DNA from: Cedecea davisae DSM 4568 | Lineage (GTDB): Bacteria > Pseudomonadota > Gammaproteobacteria > Enterobacterales > Enterobacteriaceae | Direction of reading: 5' to 3' | DNA length: 64,000 nucleotides | Assembly (NCBI RefSeq): GCF_000412335.2 | Contig: NZ_KE161030.1 | Coordinates: 3,100,595 to 3,164,594, forward strand | Shown: in pieces, positions 48,699 through 60,087 of the stretch | Numbering within the stretch: position 1 is the first letter of the stretch | How the letters are laid out: every line of letters begins with the position of its first letter | Position numbers and translations under genes: made by a program | Notes under the pieces: model-generated | What the model was told of the DNA's origin: nothing | Database searches by the model: none | What the model saw: the letters and a program-made list of their open reading frames with translations, nothing else

Positions 48699-50045
48699 TC
48701 ACCAGCGCGTTTTTAACAGGTTCGGCTGAATGCCACTGATGGCACGCAGATTACCGAAGTCCTGTTTGGCAATGCCTGCTTCGAATTCGTCGCGGAAATA
48801 TTTAATCGCACTCTGCAATGGCTCAACCGCACCCGGCGCGTGGGCACAGAAGGTTTTACCCGGTCCGAGGTGGCGGCACAGCTGCTCCAGGGTTTCGATA
48901 TCCCCCGGCTGCCCTTCGCCACGCTCAAGCGCGCGCAGGATTTTTACGCTCCACGGCAGGCCATCGCGGCACGGCGTACACCAGCCACAGGATTCACGGG
49001 CAAAGAACTCTTCCAGGTTACGCACCAGCGGCACCATGCCAATTTCATGGTCAACCGCCATTGCCAGCGCCGTACCGAGACGGCTGCCTGCTTTACCAAT
49101 ACTTTCAAATTCCATCGGCAGGTCGAGGTGCGCTTCCGTCAGGAAGTCCGTCCCCGCCCCGCCCGGCTGCCAGGCTTTAAACTTCAGGCCATCACGCATG
49201 CCGCCGGCATATTCTTCAAGGATCTCACGCGCGGTCGTGCCGAAAGGCAGTTCCCAGACGCCAGGATTTTTCACGCGCCCGGAGAAGCCCATCAGCTTGG
49301 TACCTGCATCTTTACTCATGCCGCCGCCAATGCCCTGATACCACTCAACGCCGTTTGCGAGGATGGCAGGCACGTTGCACAGGGTTTCGACGTTGTTTAC
49401 ACAGGTCGGTTTACCCCATACGCCGCTTGAGGCCGGGAAAGGTGGCTTAGAGCGAGGGTTCGCGCGGCGACCTTCGAGGGAGTTAATCAGCGCGGTTTCT
49501 TCCCCGCAGATATAACGGCCCGCGCCGGTATGCACGATCAGCTCAAAATCAAAACCGGAGCCAAGAATGTTTTTGCCCAACAGGCCGGCTTCGGTCGCTT
49601 CGGCAATCGCACGGCGCAGATGAACCGCAGCCTCGATGTACTCGCCACGCAGGAAGATGTAACCGCGGTAGGCTTTCAGCGCGAAGGCGGAAATCAGCAT
49701 GCCTTCCACCAGCAGGTGCGGCAGTTGCTCCATCAGCAGGCGGTCTTTATAGGTGCCCGGCTCCATCTCATCGGCGTTACACAGCAGGTAACGGATGTTC
49801 ATGGACTCGTCTTTCGGCATCAGGCTCCACTTCAGACCGGTGGAAAAGCCCGCGCCGCCGCGCCCTTTCAGGCCAGCGTCTTTTACCGCATTAACGATTT
49901 CATCCGACGCCATGCTGGTCAGCGCTTTACGCGCGCCTTCATAACCGTTTTTACTGCGGTATTCATCCAGCCAGACCGGCTGTTTGTCATCGCGCAGACG
50001 CCAGGTCAGCGGATGAGTTTCGGCAGTACGAATAATCGTCTTCAT
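48699..50045 (-). CDS. nuoF: NuoF: complex I NADH-binding flavoprotein subunit
   Basis: Binds NADH and FMN, and carries cluster N3. It has 448 residues (E. coli 445). FMN/NADH-binding [18 protein letters not shown] and [15 protein letters not shown]3 motif [11 protein letters not shown] with the fourth Cys in [12 protein letters not shown] three-residue-longer GIGGGMSK loop (about residue 238) replaces NISKSK of E. coli. Start overlaps the nuoE stop by 4 bases. Confidence 0.98.
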   Translation of the reverse strand: MKTIIRTAETHPLTWRLRDDKQPVWLDEYRSKNGYEGARKALTSMASDEIVNAVKDAGLKGRGGAGFSTGLKWSLMPKDESMNIRYLLCNADEMEPGTYKDRLLMEQLPHLLVEGMLISAFALKAYRGYIFLRGEYIEAAVHLRRAIAEATEAGLLGKNILGSGFDFELIVHTGAGRYICGEETALINSLEGRRANPRSKPPFPASSGVWGKPTCVNNVETLCNVPAILANGVEWYQGIGGGMSKDAGTKLMGFSGRVKNPGVWELPFGTTAREILEEYAGGMRDGLKFKAWQPGGAGTDFLTEAHLDLPMEFESIGKAGSRLGTALAMAVDHEIGMVPLVRNLEEFFARESCGWCTPCRDGLPWSVKILRALERGEGQPGDIETLEQLCRHLGPGKTFCAHAPGAVEPLQSAIKYFRDEFEAGIAKQDFGNLRAISGIQPNLLKTRW

Positions 50046-50542
50046 TTATACTGCTCCAGCAAATCAGGGATTGCTTCCGGCGTCAGATGGCTGTGAGTAT
50101 CCTCATCAATCATCATGGTCGGCCCTTTGTCGCAGTTGCCCAGGCAGCAGGTTGGCAGCAGGGTAAAGCGACCATCAAACGTGGTCTGGCCCGGTTTGAT
50201 GTTCAGTTTTGCTTCAATAGCGGACTGAATGCCCTGGTAGCCGGTGATATGGCAAACCACGCTGTCGCAGTAGCGAATGACGTGGCGGCCCACCGGCTGG
50301 CGGAAGATTTGGCTGTAGAAAGTGGCCACACCTTCTACGTCGCTCGCCGGGATACCCAGCACGTCAGCGATAGCGTAGATAGCGCCGTCCGGCACCCAGC
50401 CGCGCTGTTTCTGAACGATTTTCAGCGCTTCGATAGAAGCCGCGCGTGCGTCTTCGTAATGGTGCTTCTCGTGCTCAATCGCCTCACGCTCTGCCGCACT
50501 CAGCTCAAAAGCCTCAGCCTGGTTTTGTTGGTTATCGTGCAT
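50042..50542 (-). CDS. nuoE: NuoE: complex I 2Fe-2S subunit (N1a)
   Basis: 24-kDa-type thioredoxin-like subunit with cluster N1a. It has 166 residues, the E. coli length. Ligand cysteines in RYCDSVVCH and [13 protein letters not shown]. Start lies 2 bases after the nuoCD stop. Confidence 0.98.
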   Translation of the reverse strand: MHDNQQNQAEAFELSAAEREAIEHEKHHYEDARAASIEALKIVQKQRGWVPDGAIYAIADVLGIPASDVEGVATFYSQIFRQPVGRHVIRYCDSVVCHITGYQGIQSAIEAKLNIKPGQTTFDGRFTLLPTCCLGNCDKGPTMMIDEDTHSHLTPEAIPDLLEQYK

Positions 50543-50544
50543 AG

Positions 50545-52344
50545 TTAGCGATCCACATCAGACATTACAAAATCGATACTACCCAGATAGACAATCAGGT
50601 CAGAGACCAGGCTGCCGCGGATCGCCGCCGGAATTTGCTGCAGGTGCGCAAAGCTCGGAGTACGAATACGCGTACGGTAGCTCATGGTGCTAGCGTCGCT
50701 GGTCAGGTAGTAACTGTTAATCCCTTTCGTTGCCTCAATCATCTGGAAGGATTCGTTGGCCGGCATAACCGGGCCCCACGATACCTGCAGGAAGTGAGTG
50801 ATCAGGGTTTCGATATGCTGCAGCGTGCGCTCTTTCGGCGGCGGCGTAGTCAGCGGATGATCCGCTTTGAACGGGCCGGCTGGCATATTTTTCAGGCACT
50901 GCTCAAGAATGCGCAGGCTCTGGCGAAGCTCTTCAACCTTCAGCATCACGCGGGTGTAGCAGTCGCTGATACCGCCGCCAACCGGCACTTCGAAGTCGAA
51001 GTTCTGGTAGCCAGAGTAAGGGCGAGCTTTACGGATGTCGAAGTCGATGCCGGTAGCACGCAGGCCAGCGCCGGTGGTGCCCCACTCCAACGCTTCTTTC
51101 GCGTTATAAGCGGCAACGCCCTGGGAGCGGCCTTTCAGAATGGTGTTACGCAGCGCGGCTTTTTCATACGAGTCGAGGCGTTTTGGCATCCACTCGAGGA
51201 ACTCTTTCAGCAGGCGCTCCCAGCCTTTTGGCAGGTCATGCGCTACGCCGCCGATGCGGAACCAGGCCGGGTGCATACGGAAACCGGTAATCGCTTCAAC
51301 CAGATCGTAGATTTTCTGACGATCGGTAAAGGCGAAGAACACCGGGGTCATCGCGCCCACGTCCTGAATAAAGGTGGAGATGTAAAGCAGGTGGCTGTTA
51401 ATGCGGAACAGCTCGGACAGCATCACGCGGATAACTTCAACGCGCTCCGGCACCACGATACCGGCCAGTTTTTCAACCGCCAGCACGTAAGGCATTTCGT
51501 TCACGCAGCCGCCGAGGTACTCGATACGGTCGGTGTACGGAATGTAGCTGTGCCAGGACTGACGCTCGCCCATTTTCTCTGCGCCACGGTGGTGGTAACC
51601 GATGTCCGGCACGCAGTCGACGATTTCTTCGCCGTCCAGCTGCAGGACAATACGGAACGCACCGTGCGCGGACGGGTGGTTCGGACCAAGGTTCAGGAAC
51701 ATGAAGTCTTCATGCTCGCTGCTGCGCTTCATGCCCCACTCTTCAGGCTTGAAGGTCAGCGCTTCCATTTCCAGATCTTCTTTCTGTTTAGTCAGGATAA
51801 ACGGATCGAATTCTGTGGCGCGCGCCGGGTAGTCTTTACGCAGCGGATGGCCTTCCCACGTTGGCGGCATCATGATGCGCGTCAGGTGCGGGTGACCATT
51901 GAAGGTAATACCAAACATTTCCCAGGTTTCACGCTCATACCAGTTGGCGTTGGGGAAGAGCTTGGTCAGCGTCGGCAGGTTCAGATCGTTTTCAGACAAT
52001 GCCACCTTGAGCATGATATCGCGATTGCGTTCAATGGAAATCAGGTGGTAGAAAACGGAAAAATCCGCAGCCGGTAAACCGTTGCGGTGTGTGCGTAGAC
52101 GCTCGTCCATGCCGTGCAGGTCGAACAACATGACGTAAGGCTTCGGTGATTTCTTCAGGAAATCGACAATTTCCAGTAACTGTTCACGCTTAACCCAGAC
52201 TACGGGCACCCCGGTGCGGGTTGGCTGAACGGTAAAGGCATCCGGCCCAAAATGGTTACGCAATTCGCCAATGACCGGATCATCCAGATGATCCCTTGTC
52301 TGCCAGGCTGGCATGGCGGCTTCTTGCGCGGTTAAATCGGTCAT
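50545..52344 (-). CDS. nuoC: NuoCD: fused complex I subunits C and D
   Basis: Fusion of the 30-kDa (NuoC) and 49-kDa (NuoD) subunits as in other enterobacteria; the D part lines the quinone site. It has 599 residues. C part: residues about 1-190 with [18 protein letters not shown] and [10 protein letters not shown] part: [17 protein letters not shown] with the quinone-site His, [12 protein letters not shown] and [12 protein letters not shown]. The start MTDLTAQ is preferred because GGTGAGA lies 6 bases upstream; an ATG four codons earlier (52356) lacks such a site. The open frame extends to 52416 but without support. Confidence 0.97.
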   Translation of the reverse strand: MTDLTAQEAAMPAWQTRDHLDDPVIGELRNHFGPDAFTVQPTRTGVPVVWVKREQLLEIVDFLKKSPKPYVMLFDLHGMDERLRTHRNGLPAADFSVFYHLISIERNRDIMLKVALSENDLNLPTLTKLFPNANWYERETWEMFGITFNGHPHLTRIMMPPTWEGHPLRKDYPARATEFDPFILTKQKEDLEMEALTFKPEEWGMKRSSEHEDFMFLNLGPNHPSAHGAFRIVLQLDGEEIVDCVPDIGYHHRGAEKMGERQSWHSYIPYTDRIEYLGGCVNEMPYVLAVEKLAGIVVPERVEVIRVMLSELFRINSHLLYISTFIQDVGAMTPVFFAFTDRQKIYDLVEAITGFRMHPAWFRIGGVAHDLPKGWERLLKEFLEWMPKRLDSYEKAALRNTILKGRSQGVAAYNAKEALEWGTTGAGLRATGIDFDIRKARPYSGYQNFDFEVPVGGGISDCYTRVMLKVEELRQSLRILEQCLKNMPAGPFKADHPLTTPPPKERTLQHIETLITHFLQVSWGPVMPANESFQMIEATKGINSYYLTSDASTMSYRTRIRTPSFAHLQQIPAAIRGSLVSDLIVYLGSIDFVMSDVDR

Positions 52345-52442
52345 ATTTCTCACCATTGCAAATGGTTCTGTGGTGACTGCGCTCAGTGTCCTTGCTTTAA
52401 TATTATTGATATACAAAGACTTTCACTGACCGCAGGCGCAAA

Positions 52443-53117
52443 TTAAATTTCGTCCGGTGTCCGCAGATTGGTTACCGCAATACGTTCGCCGCGCTTACGC
52501 TCGCGTTCCGATTGCATGTTGGCGCGGTAAACACCCTGATCGCCAACAACCCACGACAGCGGGCGGCGTTCTTTACCAATCGACTCCTGCAGCAGCATCA
52601 GCGCCTGCATGTAGGCTTCCGGGCGCGGTGGGCAGCCAGGAATGTACACATCCACCGGCAGGAATTTATCTACGCCCTGCACAACGGAATAAATGTCATA
52701 CATGCCGCCAGAGTTAGCGCAGGCACCCATGGAAATGACCCATTTAGGTTCCAGCATCTGATCGTAAAGACGCTGTATAACCGGAGCCATTTTGGTGAAG
52801 CATGTCCCTGCCACCACCATCAGGTCAGCCTGACGAGGGGAAGCACGTAGAACTTCTGCACCGAAACGAGCCACGTCATGTACAGCGGTAAACGACGTCA
52901 CCATCTCTACATAACAGCAGGAAAGGCCAAAGTTATAAGGCCAGATTGAGTTTTTACGACCCCAGTTCACCATATCGTGCATGGCATGCTCGAGCTTGCC
53001 CATGTACACGCTGCGGTTAATCTCTTGCTCGAGGGGATCGGTTACGATCTCCTGCTTTTGCAGGGGGTAACGGTCATTCTCACCGTTGGGGTCTATGCGG
53101 GTGAGCGTATAGTCCAT
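52443..53117 (-). CDS. nuoB: NuoB: complex I N2 cluster subunit
   Basis: Carries terminal cluster N2 that reduces ubiquinone. It has 224 residues (E. coli 220). N2 ligands: adjacent cysteines in GLSCCYVEM, then [11 protein letters not shown] and [11 protein letters not shown]. The C-terminal tail [19 protein letters not shown] is typical. 15 bases after nuoA. Confidence 0.98.
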   Translation of the reverse strand: MDYTLTRIDPNGENDRYPLQKQEIVTDPLEQEINRSVYMGKLEHAMHDMVNWGRKNSIWPYNFGLSCCYVEMVTSFTAVHDVARFGAEVLRASPRQADLMVVAGTCFTKMAPVIQRLYDQMLEPKWVISMGACANSGGMYDIYSVVQGVDKFLPVDVYIPGCPPRPEAYMQALMLLQESIGKERRPLSWVVGDQGVYRANMQSERERKRGERIAVTNLRTPDEI

Positions 53118-53132
53118 CTTATTGCCTCGCTG

Positions 53133-53579
53133 TTACTGCGTATGACGGTTAGTGCGACTGTCTGTTTCCGGGTTGATTTTCTCGCGGCGTGAACGCGCGG
53201 GAGTCCAATCCAGCGCACCAATGCGCACCAGATACACCAGACCAGCCAGTAGTACTAAAATGAAAATTGCGGCCTCGACGAAGCCAATCCAGCCGCTTTC
53301 GCGAATAGAAGTTGACCACGCGTAGAGATACAGGGCTTCCACGTCAAAGATGACGAAAAACATGGCAACCAGGTAAAACTTGGCGGAGAGACGTAACCGT
53401 GCCGTGCCAACGGAGTCGATGCCCGACTCGAAGGGGATGTTTTTGTGTCTTGCCTTTGCTCTTCCGCCGAGGAACCAGCCCCCGACAAGCATCAGACAGC
53501 ACAAGCCAACGGCGACAATAAGAAAGACAGCGAACGCCCAGTGATGAGCGATAACTTCAGTGGATGTTGACATACTCAT
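53133..53579 (-). CDS. nuoA: NuoA: complex I membrane subunit A
   Basis: Three-helix subunit at the junction of the arms; first gene of the nuo operon. It has 148 residues (E. coli 147). The conserved loop [21 protein letters not shown] and [15 protein letters not shown] are clear. The operon's promoter must lie in the 630-base region upstream; I could not assign it. Confidence 0.97.
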   Translation of the reverse strand: MSMSTSTEVIAHHWAFAVFLIVAVGLCCLMLVGGWFLGGRAKARHKNIPFESGIDSVGTARLRLSAKFYLVAMFFVIFDVEALYLYAWSTSIRESGWIGFVEAAIFILVLLAGLVYLVRIGALDWTPARSRREKINPETDSRTNRHTQ

Positions 53580-54210
53580 TGCTTACTCATCAAAAGTGGC
53601 GCCAAAGTCTCTGCTCTTACTGGCAGATGAACGCCACATCGATTCATGGGGAGGAACAATCAACCGTACAATAACTGCCGGAAATAATGCTTAGGCAGCC
53701 AATTGATGGGGTTTTTTACTCCTTTCTATAACCTTTTGTCAACTTTAACAAAAGTATCCACACATTAATTTACACCGACAGCAATTCATTAACATTTAAT
53801 GCGTTAAAACTCATCAAAGCCGGCAAAATGCCCAGATTTAAATGAGGGTGAATCGTGTCCGTTCCGTGTGAAAAAAGAAACAGCCCCTATATTTTGGCAG
53901 GAAATCCCAACTATTCCTCCCCCCAATTGGGAGTATTTTCTTGATCTGAGACACGCTTTTGTTAATCCACTTCAAAAAGAAGCAACATTGTTATGCTTTT
54001 TTTGACATTAACCGGCAACAACCTCAGGTTTTTGTACACAAAACGCCCAAATCACAAAAATATCGCAATTATTTGAATTTATTGGAAATTATCAAGAAGG
54101 CCGGCACTTACCCTAAATTGAGCATAAAAAATGGGCCGTTGGTGCAAAAAGCATCTCCAACGGCCCATTTTTACATTTAATATTTTGTTACTAACTAGAC
54201 TGCCCGCCGG
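53580..54210. other. nuoA-lrhA intergenic region
   Basis: 631 bases without a protein gene, AT-rich. It holds the unlocated nuo promoter and leader and, at 54126-54172, the lrhA terminator. A perfect 10-bp palindrome CCCAATTGGG is at 53922-53931. A 73-codon plus-strand frame (53959-54180) has low-complexity Lys-rich content and runs through the terminator; it is not considered real. Confidence 0.75.
54126..54172. terminator. lrhA terminator (symmetric)
   Basis: AAAATGGGCCGTTGG / CCAACGGCCCATTTT: a perfect 15-bp stem with a 14-base loop, flanked by A and T tracts. It ends lrhA transcripts before the nuo promoter. Confidence 0.88.
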
Positions 54211-55146
54211 TTATTCAAAATCCCCTTCTACCAGCAAAGTATCGCCACCTTCGTTATCAGCGGCTGAATACTGGTAAGGATTAGACGGCGTTCCCAGGGC
54301 GCTGAAGATGGCCTGGGCCAGCTCATTGCTGGTTTCCGGGTTCTTGCACAGCAGATATTCCGTCTCAGGCAGAATCGGTAGCCCTTCGGAACCGCCCAGA
54401 ACCCGCAGTTCCGGGCTCATCATCTCAACCGGCCGGGCGGTAACGCCCAGCCCGGCTTTAACCGCCGCACGCACGGCAGCGAGCGTAGAGGCCACGTAAG
54501 AAATTCGCCATGGGATCTGATTGGCGTCAAGGTGCTCAATCATCATATCGCGGTACGGGCTGGGTTCATCCAGCATCACCAGCGGTAGCGCCTCTCCGTT
54601 CTGGAAAACGTAATCCGCCGCGCAGTACCAAAGCGTCGGCGAGGTACGCAGAACCACGGCATCAAAATGCGATGGATTAGACGTGGTTACGACCAGGTCG
54701 ACTTCATGCTGGCTGAGCATTTCAATCATAAACGGGTTGCGCTTAACCCTGACATCCAGCGCCAGCTTCGGGTACACCGAGCTAATGCGGTTTAGCAGGA
54801 AAGGCAGAATAGTGTCTGCCGTTTCATCAGAAGCGCCGAGCGTCAACGAACCCTGCAGGTTATTAAACATTAACGAGGAGCAGGCTTCGTCATTGAAACG
54901 AAGGATTTTACGCGCGTAGCCAAGGAGTTGAATGCCGTGCTCGGTCAGGAGTTTATTACGACCATGTCGCGCAAAAAGCTCTTTCCCGACTAATTGCTCA
55001 AGGCGCTGCATCTGCTGGCTGACGGCGGATTGAGTTCGGCACACCGCTGCTGCTGCTGCGGCAAAGGTATTGAGATCGGCGACCGCAACGAATGTCCTCA
55101 GCAGATCGAGGTCGAGATTCAGTATCGGACGATTTGCGTTAATCAT
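54211..55146 (-). CDS. lrhA: LrhA: LysR-type regulator of motility and RpoS
   Basis: Represses flhDC and type 1 fimbriae and lowers RpoS in E. coli. It has 311 residues (E. coli 312). Helix-turn-helix [20 protein letters not shown], then [20 protein letters not shown]. The DNA-binding half is nearly identical to E. coli; the C-terminal part (after about residue 230) diverges. Start MINANRP chosen by alignment; the frame continues upstream to 55209 without support. No strong ribosome site. LrhA autoactivates its promoter in E. coli. Confidence 0.96.
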   Translation of the reverse strand: MINANRPILNLDLDLLRTFVAVADLNTFAAAAAAVCRTQSAVSQQMQRLEQLVGKELFARHGRNKLLTEHGIQLLGYARKILRFNDEACSSLMFNNLQGSLTLGASDETADTILPFLLNRISSVYPKLALDVRVKRNPFMIEMLSQHEVDLVVTTSNPSHFDAVVLRTSPTLWYCAADYVFQNGEALPLVMLDEPSPYRDMMIEHLDANQIPWRISYVASTLAAVRAAVKAGLGVTARPVEMMSPELRVLGGSEGLPILPETEYLLCKNPETSNELAQAIFSALGTPSNPYQYSAADNEGGDTLLVEGDFE

Positions 55147-56151
55147 AATTTTTTCACTAATAGGTTGCTCTTTCGAGTCTGCCCTGGTTGTATTGCTATG
55201 ATTTATCAAAGAGATAAAGCAATTCCTTTTTACCGAATGTCTCCGGTAGTGTTAGCCGTGATACGTTAGCGGCGCTTCTGTTTGTTATTTTTTTGTATTC
55301 CCCGGCGTGAAGCAATTACCCGAAACGCTCTCCTTCGGGGATATAACGCAGGTCGAATAAGATGCAAACCCCTATCTCATCTGACCAGTCGGCTATTTTA
55401 AAACCGGGTAATAACGGTCAATCAGCGACAAAACGACTTTTAATAAGCTCTTATATGATTATTTAACGGGTTGAATGACTATCCAGAGCATATCCCGTGC
55501 CAACTCCACAACCAGTTGAATAATAATAGTAATATTAAGCAACGCTAACTAAGTTCAGGCAACGCTTTGGAGGCGACACCAGAGCACACGCCGTTTTTCG
55601 CCGCTTATCTTACCTCAAAACTATATGTTTTATAACACATATTGCGAATTATCTGCCCGCATTCTCTTGCCACAATTTCATCACAGTTGATTATTCACAA
55701 CGTTTTTTGAAGCGTAAAGCGCTCTATAATAAAAGGCTCATAATTATTGCCGCGGTATTTAACGCTTCACCAGCCCCGCCTTTTGATATACATCTCTTTA
55801 CCCCCTTCTGTCATTAACCTCTTAATGATTTTAGCGTAAATATTAATTTTTCCTTATGTTTAGCCCCTGTTTTATGACTGGAGCAGCACCTCTCACTCGG
55901 CCAGCGCCACATTTGCAGAGCATCGCGTCATACAAAAAGCCAATGGCCAGATTTAAAATCCCACATAAGATAATTTAAAAGAATATTTGACTAGCAAAAT
56001 TTATTTAAACCGCCACTGCCTTTACATTGTGCTGGACAGATAAATTACATTTCTAACCGCCCCTGCCTTCAAATCTCGACGCGGCAGGAGTACATTGTTG
56101 CGGTGCGCTTCCACGGCAGGACGCGAAATTAACAACAAAGGTCGAAGCTTC
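55147..56151. other. Long lrhA-alaA divergent intergenic region
   Basis: About 1 kb, AT-rich, without a credible protein gene. E. coli also has an unusually long region and a long lrhA leader here. I see a near-perfect 20-bp palindrome at 55623-55642 and an 8-base direct repeat GCAACGCT at 55539-55546 and 55559-55566. Promoters for lrhA and alaA must be in it but cannot be placed with confidence. Confidence 0.75.
55623..55642. promoter_or_regulatory. Near-perfect 20-bp palindrome between lrhA and alaA
   Basis: ATATGTTTTATAACACATAT: every position pairs with its mirror except one (position 7 with 14). No spacer. Size and AT content fit a dimeric regulator site. Regulator unknown; LrhA itself is one possibility. 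Confidence 0.5.
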
Positions 56152-57366
56152 ATGTCCCCCATCGAAAAATCCAGCAAACTTGATAATGTCTGTTATGACA
56201 TCCGCGGCCCGGTTCTGAAAGAGGCTAAACGCCTTGAAGAAGAAGGCAATAAAGTGCTTAAGCTCAACATCGGCAACCCTGCGCCTTTTGGTTTTGAAGC
56301 GCCGGACGAGATCCTTGTTGACGTGATCCGCAATCTCCCAACCGCTCAGGGATACTGCGACTCAAAAGGGCTGTTCTCCGCCCGCAAGGCCATCATGCAG
56401 CATTATCAGGCGCGCGGGATGCGGGATGTCACCACCGAAGATATCTATATTGGTAACGGCGTTTCCGAACTCATCGTTCAGTCAATGCAGGCGCTGCTGA
56501 ATAGCGGCGATGAAATGCTGGTTCCGGCACCAGACTACCCGCTGTGGACGGCGGCCGTTTCCTTGTCCAGCGGCAAAGCGGTACATTACCTGTGCGACGA
56601 AAGCTCAGACTGGTTCCCCGACCTCGATGATATCCGCGCCAAAATTACCCCACGCACTCGCGGCATCGTGATTATCAACCCGAACAACCCTACCGGCGCT
56701 GTATATTCAAAAGAGCTGCTGTTAGAAATTGTCGAAATCGCGCGCCAGCATAACCTGATAATCTTTGCCGATGAGATTTACGACAAGATCCTTTATGACG
56801 AAGCGGTGCACCATTCCATCGCCGCGCTGGCGCCGGACCTGCTGACCATCACCTTTAACGGTCTGTCAAAAACCTACCGTGTTGCGGGCTTCCGCCAGGG
56901 CTGGATGGTACTGAACGGGCCGAAAAAACACGCCAAAGGCTATATAGAAGGTCTGGAAATGCTGGCCTCGATGCGCCTGTGCGCCAACGTACCGGCCCAG
57001 CATGCTATTCAGACCGCGCTCGGCGGCTACCAGAGCATTAGCGAATTCATCGTTCCCGGCGGCCGCCTGTACGAGCAACGCAACCGGGCATGGGAGCTAA
57101 TCAACGAAATCCCGGGCGTTTCCTGCGTGAAGCCTCGCGGTGCGCTGTATATGTTCCCGAAAATTGACGCTAAGCGCTTTAATATCCACGACGACCAAAA
57201 AATGGTGCTGGACTTCCTGTTACAGGAAAAAGTGCTGCTGGTTCAGGGCACCGCCTTCAACTGGCCGTGGCCGGACCATGTGCGTATCGTTACGCTGCCG
57301 CGCGTTGACGACCTGGAAATGTCTATCGCCAAGCTTGGCCGCTTCCTCGGCCATTATCACCAGTAA
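56152..57366 (+). CDS. alaA: AlaA: glutamate-pyruvate aminotransferase
   Basis: PLP-dependent enzyme making alanine from pyruvate and glutamate. It has 404 residues (E. coli 405). Schiff-base Lys240 in [27 protein letters not shown] and [12 protein letters not shown] bind PLP; the carboxylate Arg is in HVRIVTLPR. Start MSPIEKSS by alignment with AAAGG upstream; the 19-codon upstream extension beginning at a TTG is rejected. Followed by its own terminator. Confidence 0.97.
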   Translation: MSPIEKSSKLDNVCYDIRGPVLKEAKRLEEEGNKVLKLNIGNPAPFGFEAPDEILVDVIRNLPTAQGYCDSKGLFSARKAIMQHYQARGMRDVTTEDIYIGNGVSELIVQSMQALLNSGDEMLVPAPDYPLWTAAVSLSSGKAVHYLCDESSDWFPDLDDIRAKITPRTRGIVIINPNNPTGAVYSKELLLEIVEIARQHNLIIFADEIYDKILYDEAVHHSIAALAPDLLTITFNGLSKTYRVAGFRQGWMVLNGPKKHAKGYIEGLEMLASMRLCANVPAQHAIQTALGGYQSISEFIVPGGRLYEQRNRAWELINEIPGVSCVKPRGALYMFPKIDAKRFNIHDDQKMVLDFLLQEKVLLVQGTAFNWPWPDHVRIVTLPRVDDLEMSIAKLGRFLGHYHQ

Positions 57367-57376
57367 ACCCGTGGCT

Positions 57377-57404
57377 AAGGGGGATTTGCAATGTCCCCCT
57401 TTTT
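57377..57404 (+). terminator. alaA terminator
   Basis: AAGGGGGA / TCCCCCTT stem with a 9-base loop, then TTT. Lies 10 bases after the alaA stop. Confidence 0.82.
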
Positions 57405-57446
57405 CGCCGCACAATGACTTCACCGAGTTGTAACCGCGAGAACGTC

Positions 57447-58046
57447 ATGAGTCAGAGCCACTTCTTTGCCCACCTCTCCCGCCTGAAATTAATCAACCGC
57501 TGGCCGCTAATGCGCAATGTTCGAACCGAAAACGTGTCGGAACACAGCCTGCAGGTCGCGATGGTTGCCCACGCTCTGGCGGTCATAAAGAACCGAAAGT
57601 TCAGCGGCAATGTGAATGCCGAGCGTATTGCGCTGCTGGCGATGTACCACGATGCCAGCGAAGTGCTTACCGGGGATCTGCCCACGCCGGTAAAATACTT
57701 CAATTCGCAGATTGCCCATGAGTACAAAGCGATTGAGAAAATTGCCCAGCAGAAGCTGATTGAGATGGTGCCGGAAGAGCTGCGCGACATCTGGGAACCG
57801 CTGATCGACGAGCACAGCTACAGCGAAGATGAGAAAGCGCTGGTCAAGCAGGCTGACGCACTCTGTGCCTATCTGAAGTGTCTGGAAGAGCTGTCGGCGG
57901 GTAATAACGAGTTTTTACTGGCAAAAGGACGGCTGGAAAAGACGCTTGCCGAGCGCCATAGCGAAGAGATGGACTATTTTATGCGTGTCTTCGTCCCAAG
58001 TTTCCAGCTTTCTCTGGATGAGATTAGCCAGGACTCACCGCTTTAA
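57447..58046 (+). CDS. yfbR: YfbR: HD-domain 5'-deoxynucleotidase
   Basis: Hydrolyses deoxyribonucleoside 5'-monophosphates. It has 199 residues, the E. coli length. HD-superfamily metal ligands His33 (ENVSEHSLQ), His68-Asp69 ([12 protein letters not shown]) and an Asp in [12 protein letters not shown]. Start MSQSHFF by alignment; GAGAAC upstream. Single gene after the alaA terminator; convergent with yfbS, with a palindromic repeat region between them. Confidence 0.96.
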   Translation: MSQSHFFAHLSRLKLINRWPLMRNVRTENVSEHSLQVAMVAHALAVIKNRKFSGNVNAERIALLAMYHDASEVLTGDLPTPVKYFNSQIAHEYKAIEKIAQQKLIEMVPEELRDIWEPLIDEHSYSEDEKALVKQADALCAYLKCLEELSAGNNEFLLAKGRLEKTLAERHSEEMDYFMRVFVPSFQLSLDEISQDSPL

Positions 58047-58050
58047 ACAC

Positions 58051-58157
58051 TTCCCCTCGCCCTGACCCTCTCCCCAAAAGGGCGAGGGGGCTAAAAACAC
58101 CCCCCATATACTCAGAGCGGTTTTCTCCTTTCCCCAAAGAGGAGGCAGGGATGAGGG
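58051..58157. repeat. Dispersed palindromic repeat, copy C (yfbR-yfbS spacer)
   Basis: CCCCTCGCCCT and AGGGCGAGGGG (58053-58090) form an 11-bp dyad enclosing GACCCTCTCCCCAAA. A second, more degenerate copy (about 58121-58157: CTCCTTTCCCC, then GAGGATGAGGG-like sequence) follows in inverted orientation. Same module family as copies A and B. Confidence 0.65.
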
Positions 58158-58163
58158 TAAGTA

Positions 58164-59996
58164 TCAGAACGGGAATAACATCGGCACCATGACCACGCTG
58201 ACGATCATCACAATGATAGTAAACGGCACGCCCAGCTTCACAAAGTCGCTAAACTTGTAGTTCCCCGGTGCCATAACCAGCGTATTCACCGGCGATGAGA
58301 CCGGCGTCATAAACGCCGCGGACGCGGCCAGGGCTACAATCATCGCGAAAGGATAAGGCGAAACGCCCATCGACTTCGCCGCGGCCAGCGCAATTGGCGC
58401 CATCAATACCGCAGTGGCGGTATTAGAGATAAACAGCCCGATTGTCGCGCACATCACAAACAGGCAAACCAGCATAATGTAAGGCCCGTAGCCGCCGCCA
58501 AACTCCATCAGCCCGCGGACAATTAAATCCACCCCGCCGGTTTTTTGCAGCGCCAGGGCAAAAGGCATCATGCCGACGATAAGGATAATGCTCGGCCAGT
58601 GAATCGCCTTGTAGGCGCTCTCCATATCAATACAGCGGAATTTGCCCATCAGCATACAGGCGATAATGGCGGCAATCGGGTTAGGAATTTCATCGGTCAG
58701 CATCAGCGCAACCATCAGCGCCAGGCAGAAAATAGCGTGCGGAGCCTGGCTATGGGCGGGAGACGCGTCCCTCTCTTCCACCGGCAAGTTCAGCACCAGG
58801 AAGTCACGGCTCTGCTGCGAAAGCTCCTTGATTAACTTCCAGTCGCCGACCACCAGCATGATATCGCCAAGCTCAATGGGTTCATTAACCAGCGCGCCTT
58901 CAATGGCCTCTCCGCTGCGCCGCAGCCCAACAACGTTAAGCCCGTAGCGGGTTCGGAACGCCATCTCTCTCAGCGTTTGCCCGGTCAGCTCTGACTCCGG
59001 CACCAGCGACACTTCGGCCATGCCGACGTCGAGGGCCTGGTCAGAAAAATATTCGCCACGCAGGATGAGCGGCTCCAGCATTTGCTCGCCGCAAAACTCC
59101 CGCAAATCCACTTCAGAAGCAGACATGTCTATCAGAAGAACATCACCGGAACGGAACTCTGTAATGCCGGTAACGTTGACGATGACCCGGCGGAACCTGC
59201 GCCAGCGCTCAATACCGATAACGTTGGCTCCGTAACGCTCGCGCAGCTTCAGGTCATCAAGCCTGCGGCCAACCATGGGCGAGCCGGAGCGAATCGCCAG
59301 CCGACGCGCTCGCCCGGTAAGGCGATAATCTTTGATCAGATCTCGAAAAGAACGGCGCTTCCAGCTCTCTTTCCCCGGCTCTTCGCCCTGCCCTTTAAGC
59401 GCAAAGCGCACCACCAGCATATAGAGAACACCCAGCACCAGAACCGCCAGGCCGATTGGCGTCACGCTGAAAAACTGGAAGCCCTCCAGCCCTTCACGCA
59501 GCAATTCGCTGTTAATCACCAGGTTCGGCGGGGTCGCGACCAGCGTCATCATGCCGCTGATTAGCCCGGCAAAGCTTAGCGGCATCATCAGTCTGGAAGG
59601 CGGGATTTTCATTCGCATTGAAACGCTAAGAACCACCGGGATAAAGATAGCCACTACGCCGGTTGAGCTCATAAACGCTCCAAGGCCGGCCACGGTGACC
59701 ATTAACAAAACCAGCATTTTGGTTTCGCTGCTGCCTGCAACCTCAACCAGCCAGCTGCCCATTTTGGTTGCCACGCCGGTGCGGACCAGCCCGTCGCCGA
59801 TGATAAACAGCGCGGCTATCAGGATGACATTAGGATCGCTGAACCCGGAAAACGCTTCACTGAGGCTCAAGGTGCCGCTGAGAACAAAAGCGACGATCAC
59901 CAACAGGGCCACCGCATCCATTCGCATCTTCCCGGTAGCGAACAGCAGCACGGCAATGCCCAATAATGACAATACCCAAATGAGTTCCGAATTCAA
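58164..59996 (-). CDS. yfbS: YfbS: DASS-family transporter with RCK_C domains
   Basis: Predicted inner-membrane permease of the divalent anion:sodium symporter (CitT/ArsB-like) superfamily; substrate unknown. It has 610 residues, the E. coli length. Helices occupy about residues 1-200 and 410-610; in between (about 215-380) lie two TrkA-C (RCK_C) domains. Signatures: [29 protein letters not shown], and [19 protein letters not shown]. It ends MVPMLFPF. Single gene. Confidence 0.94.
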   Translation of the reverse strand: MNSELIWVLSLLGIAVLLFATGKMRMDAVALLVIVAFVLSGTLSLSEAFSGFSDPNVILIAALFIIGDGLVRTGVATKMGSWLVEVAGSSETKMLVLLMVTVAGLGAFMSSTGVVAIFIPVVLSVSMRMKIPPSRLMMPLSFAGLISGMMTLVATPPNLVINSELLREGLEGFQFFSVTPIGLAVLVLGVLYMLVVRFALKGQGEEPGKESWKRRSFRDLIKDYRLTGRARRLAIRSGSPMVGRRLDDLKLRERYGANVIGIERWRRFRRVIVNVTGITEFRSGDVLLIDMSASEVDLREFCGEQMLEPLILRGEYFSDQALDVGMAEVSLVPESELTGQTLREMAFRTRYGLNVVGLRRSGEAIEGALVNEPIELGDIMLVVGDWKLIKELSQQSRDFLVLNLPVEERDASPAHSQAPHAIFCLALMVALMLTDEIPNPIAAIIACMLMGKFRCIDMESAYKAIHWPSIILIVGMMPFALALQKTGGVDLIVRGLMEFGGGYGPYIMLVCLFVMCATIGLFISNTATAVLMAPIALAAAKSMGVSPYPFAMIVALAASAAFMTPVSSPVNTLVMAPGNYKFSDFVKLGVPFTIIVMIVSVVMVPMLFPF

Positions 59997-60051
59997 AACG
60001 AGTCCCTGTATGGCAGAAAGTAGATGAATTGAATGTAGACGAGAATGCCAT

Positions 60052-60075
60052 AAAAAAACCCCGCAAATGCGGGGT
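60052..60075 (-). terminator. yfbT terminator
   Basis: Minus-strand GACCCCGC, ATTT loop, GCGGGGT then a T tract, just after the yfbT stop and upstream of yfbS. Confidence 0.88.
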
Positions 60076-60087
60076 CAAATCATGGGA

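Noticed and set aside
50635-52077. 480-codon open frame opposite nuoCD
   Set aside because: Antisense shadow; sense gene is unambiguous and matches complex I throughout.
53959-54180. 73-codon plus-strand frame between lrhA and nuoA
   Set aside because: Lys-rich, no ribosome site, and it reads through the perfect lrhA terminator stem.
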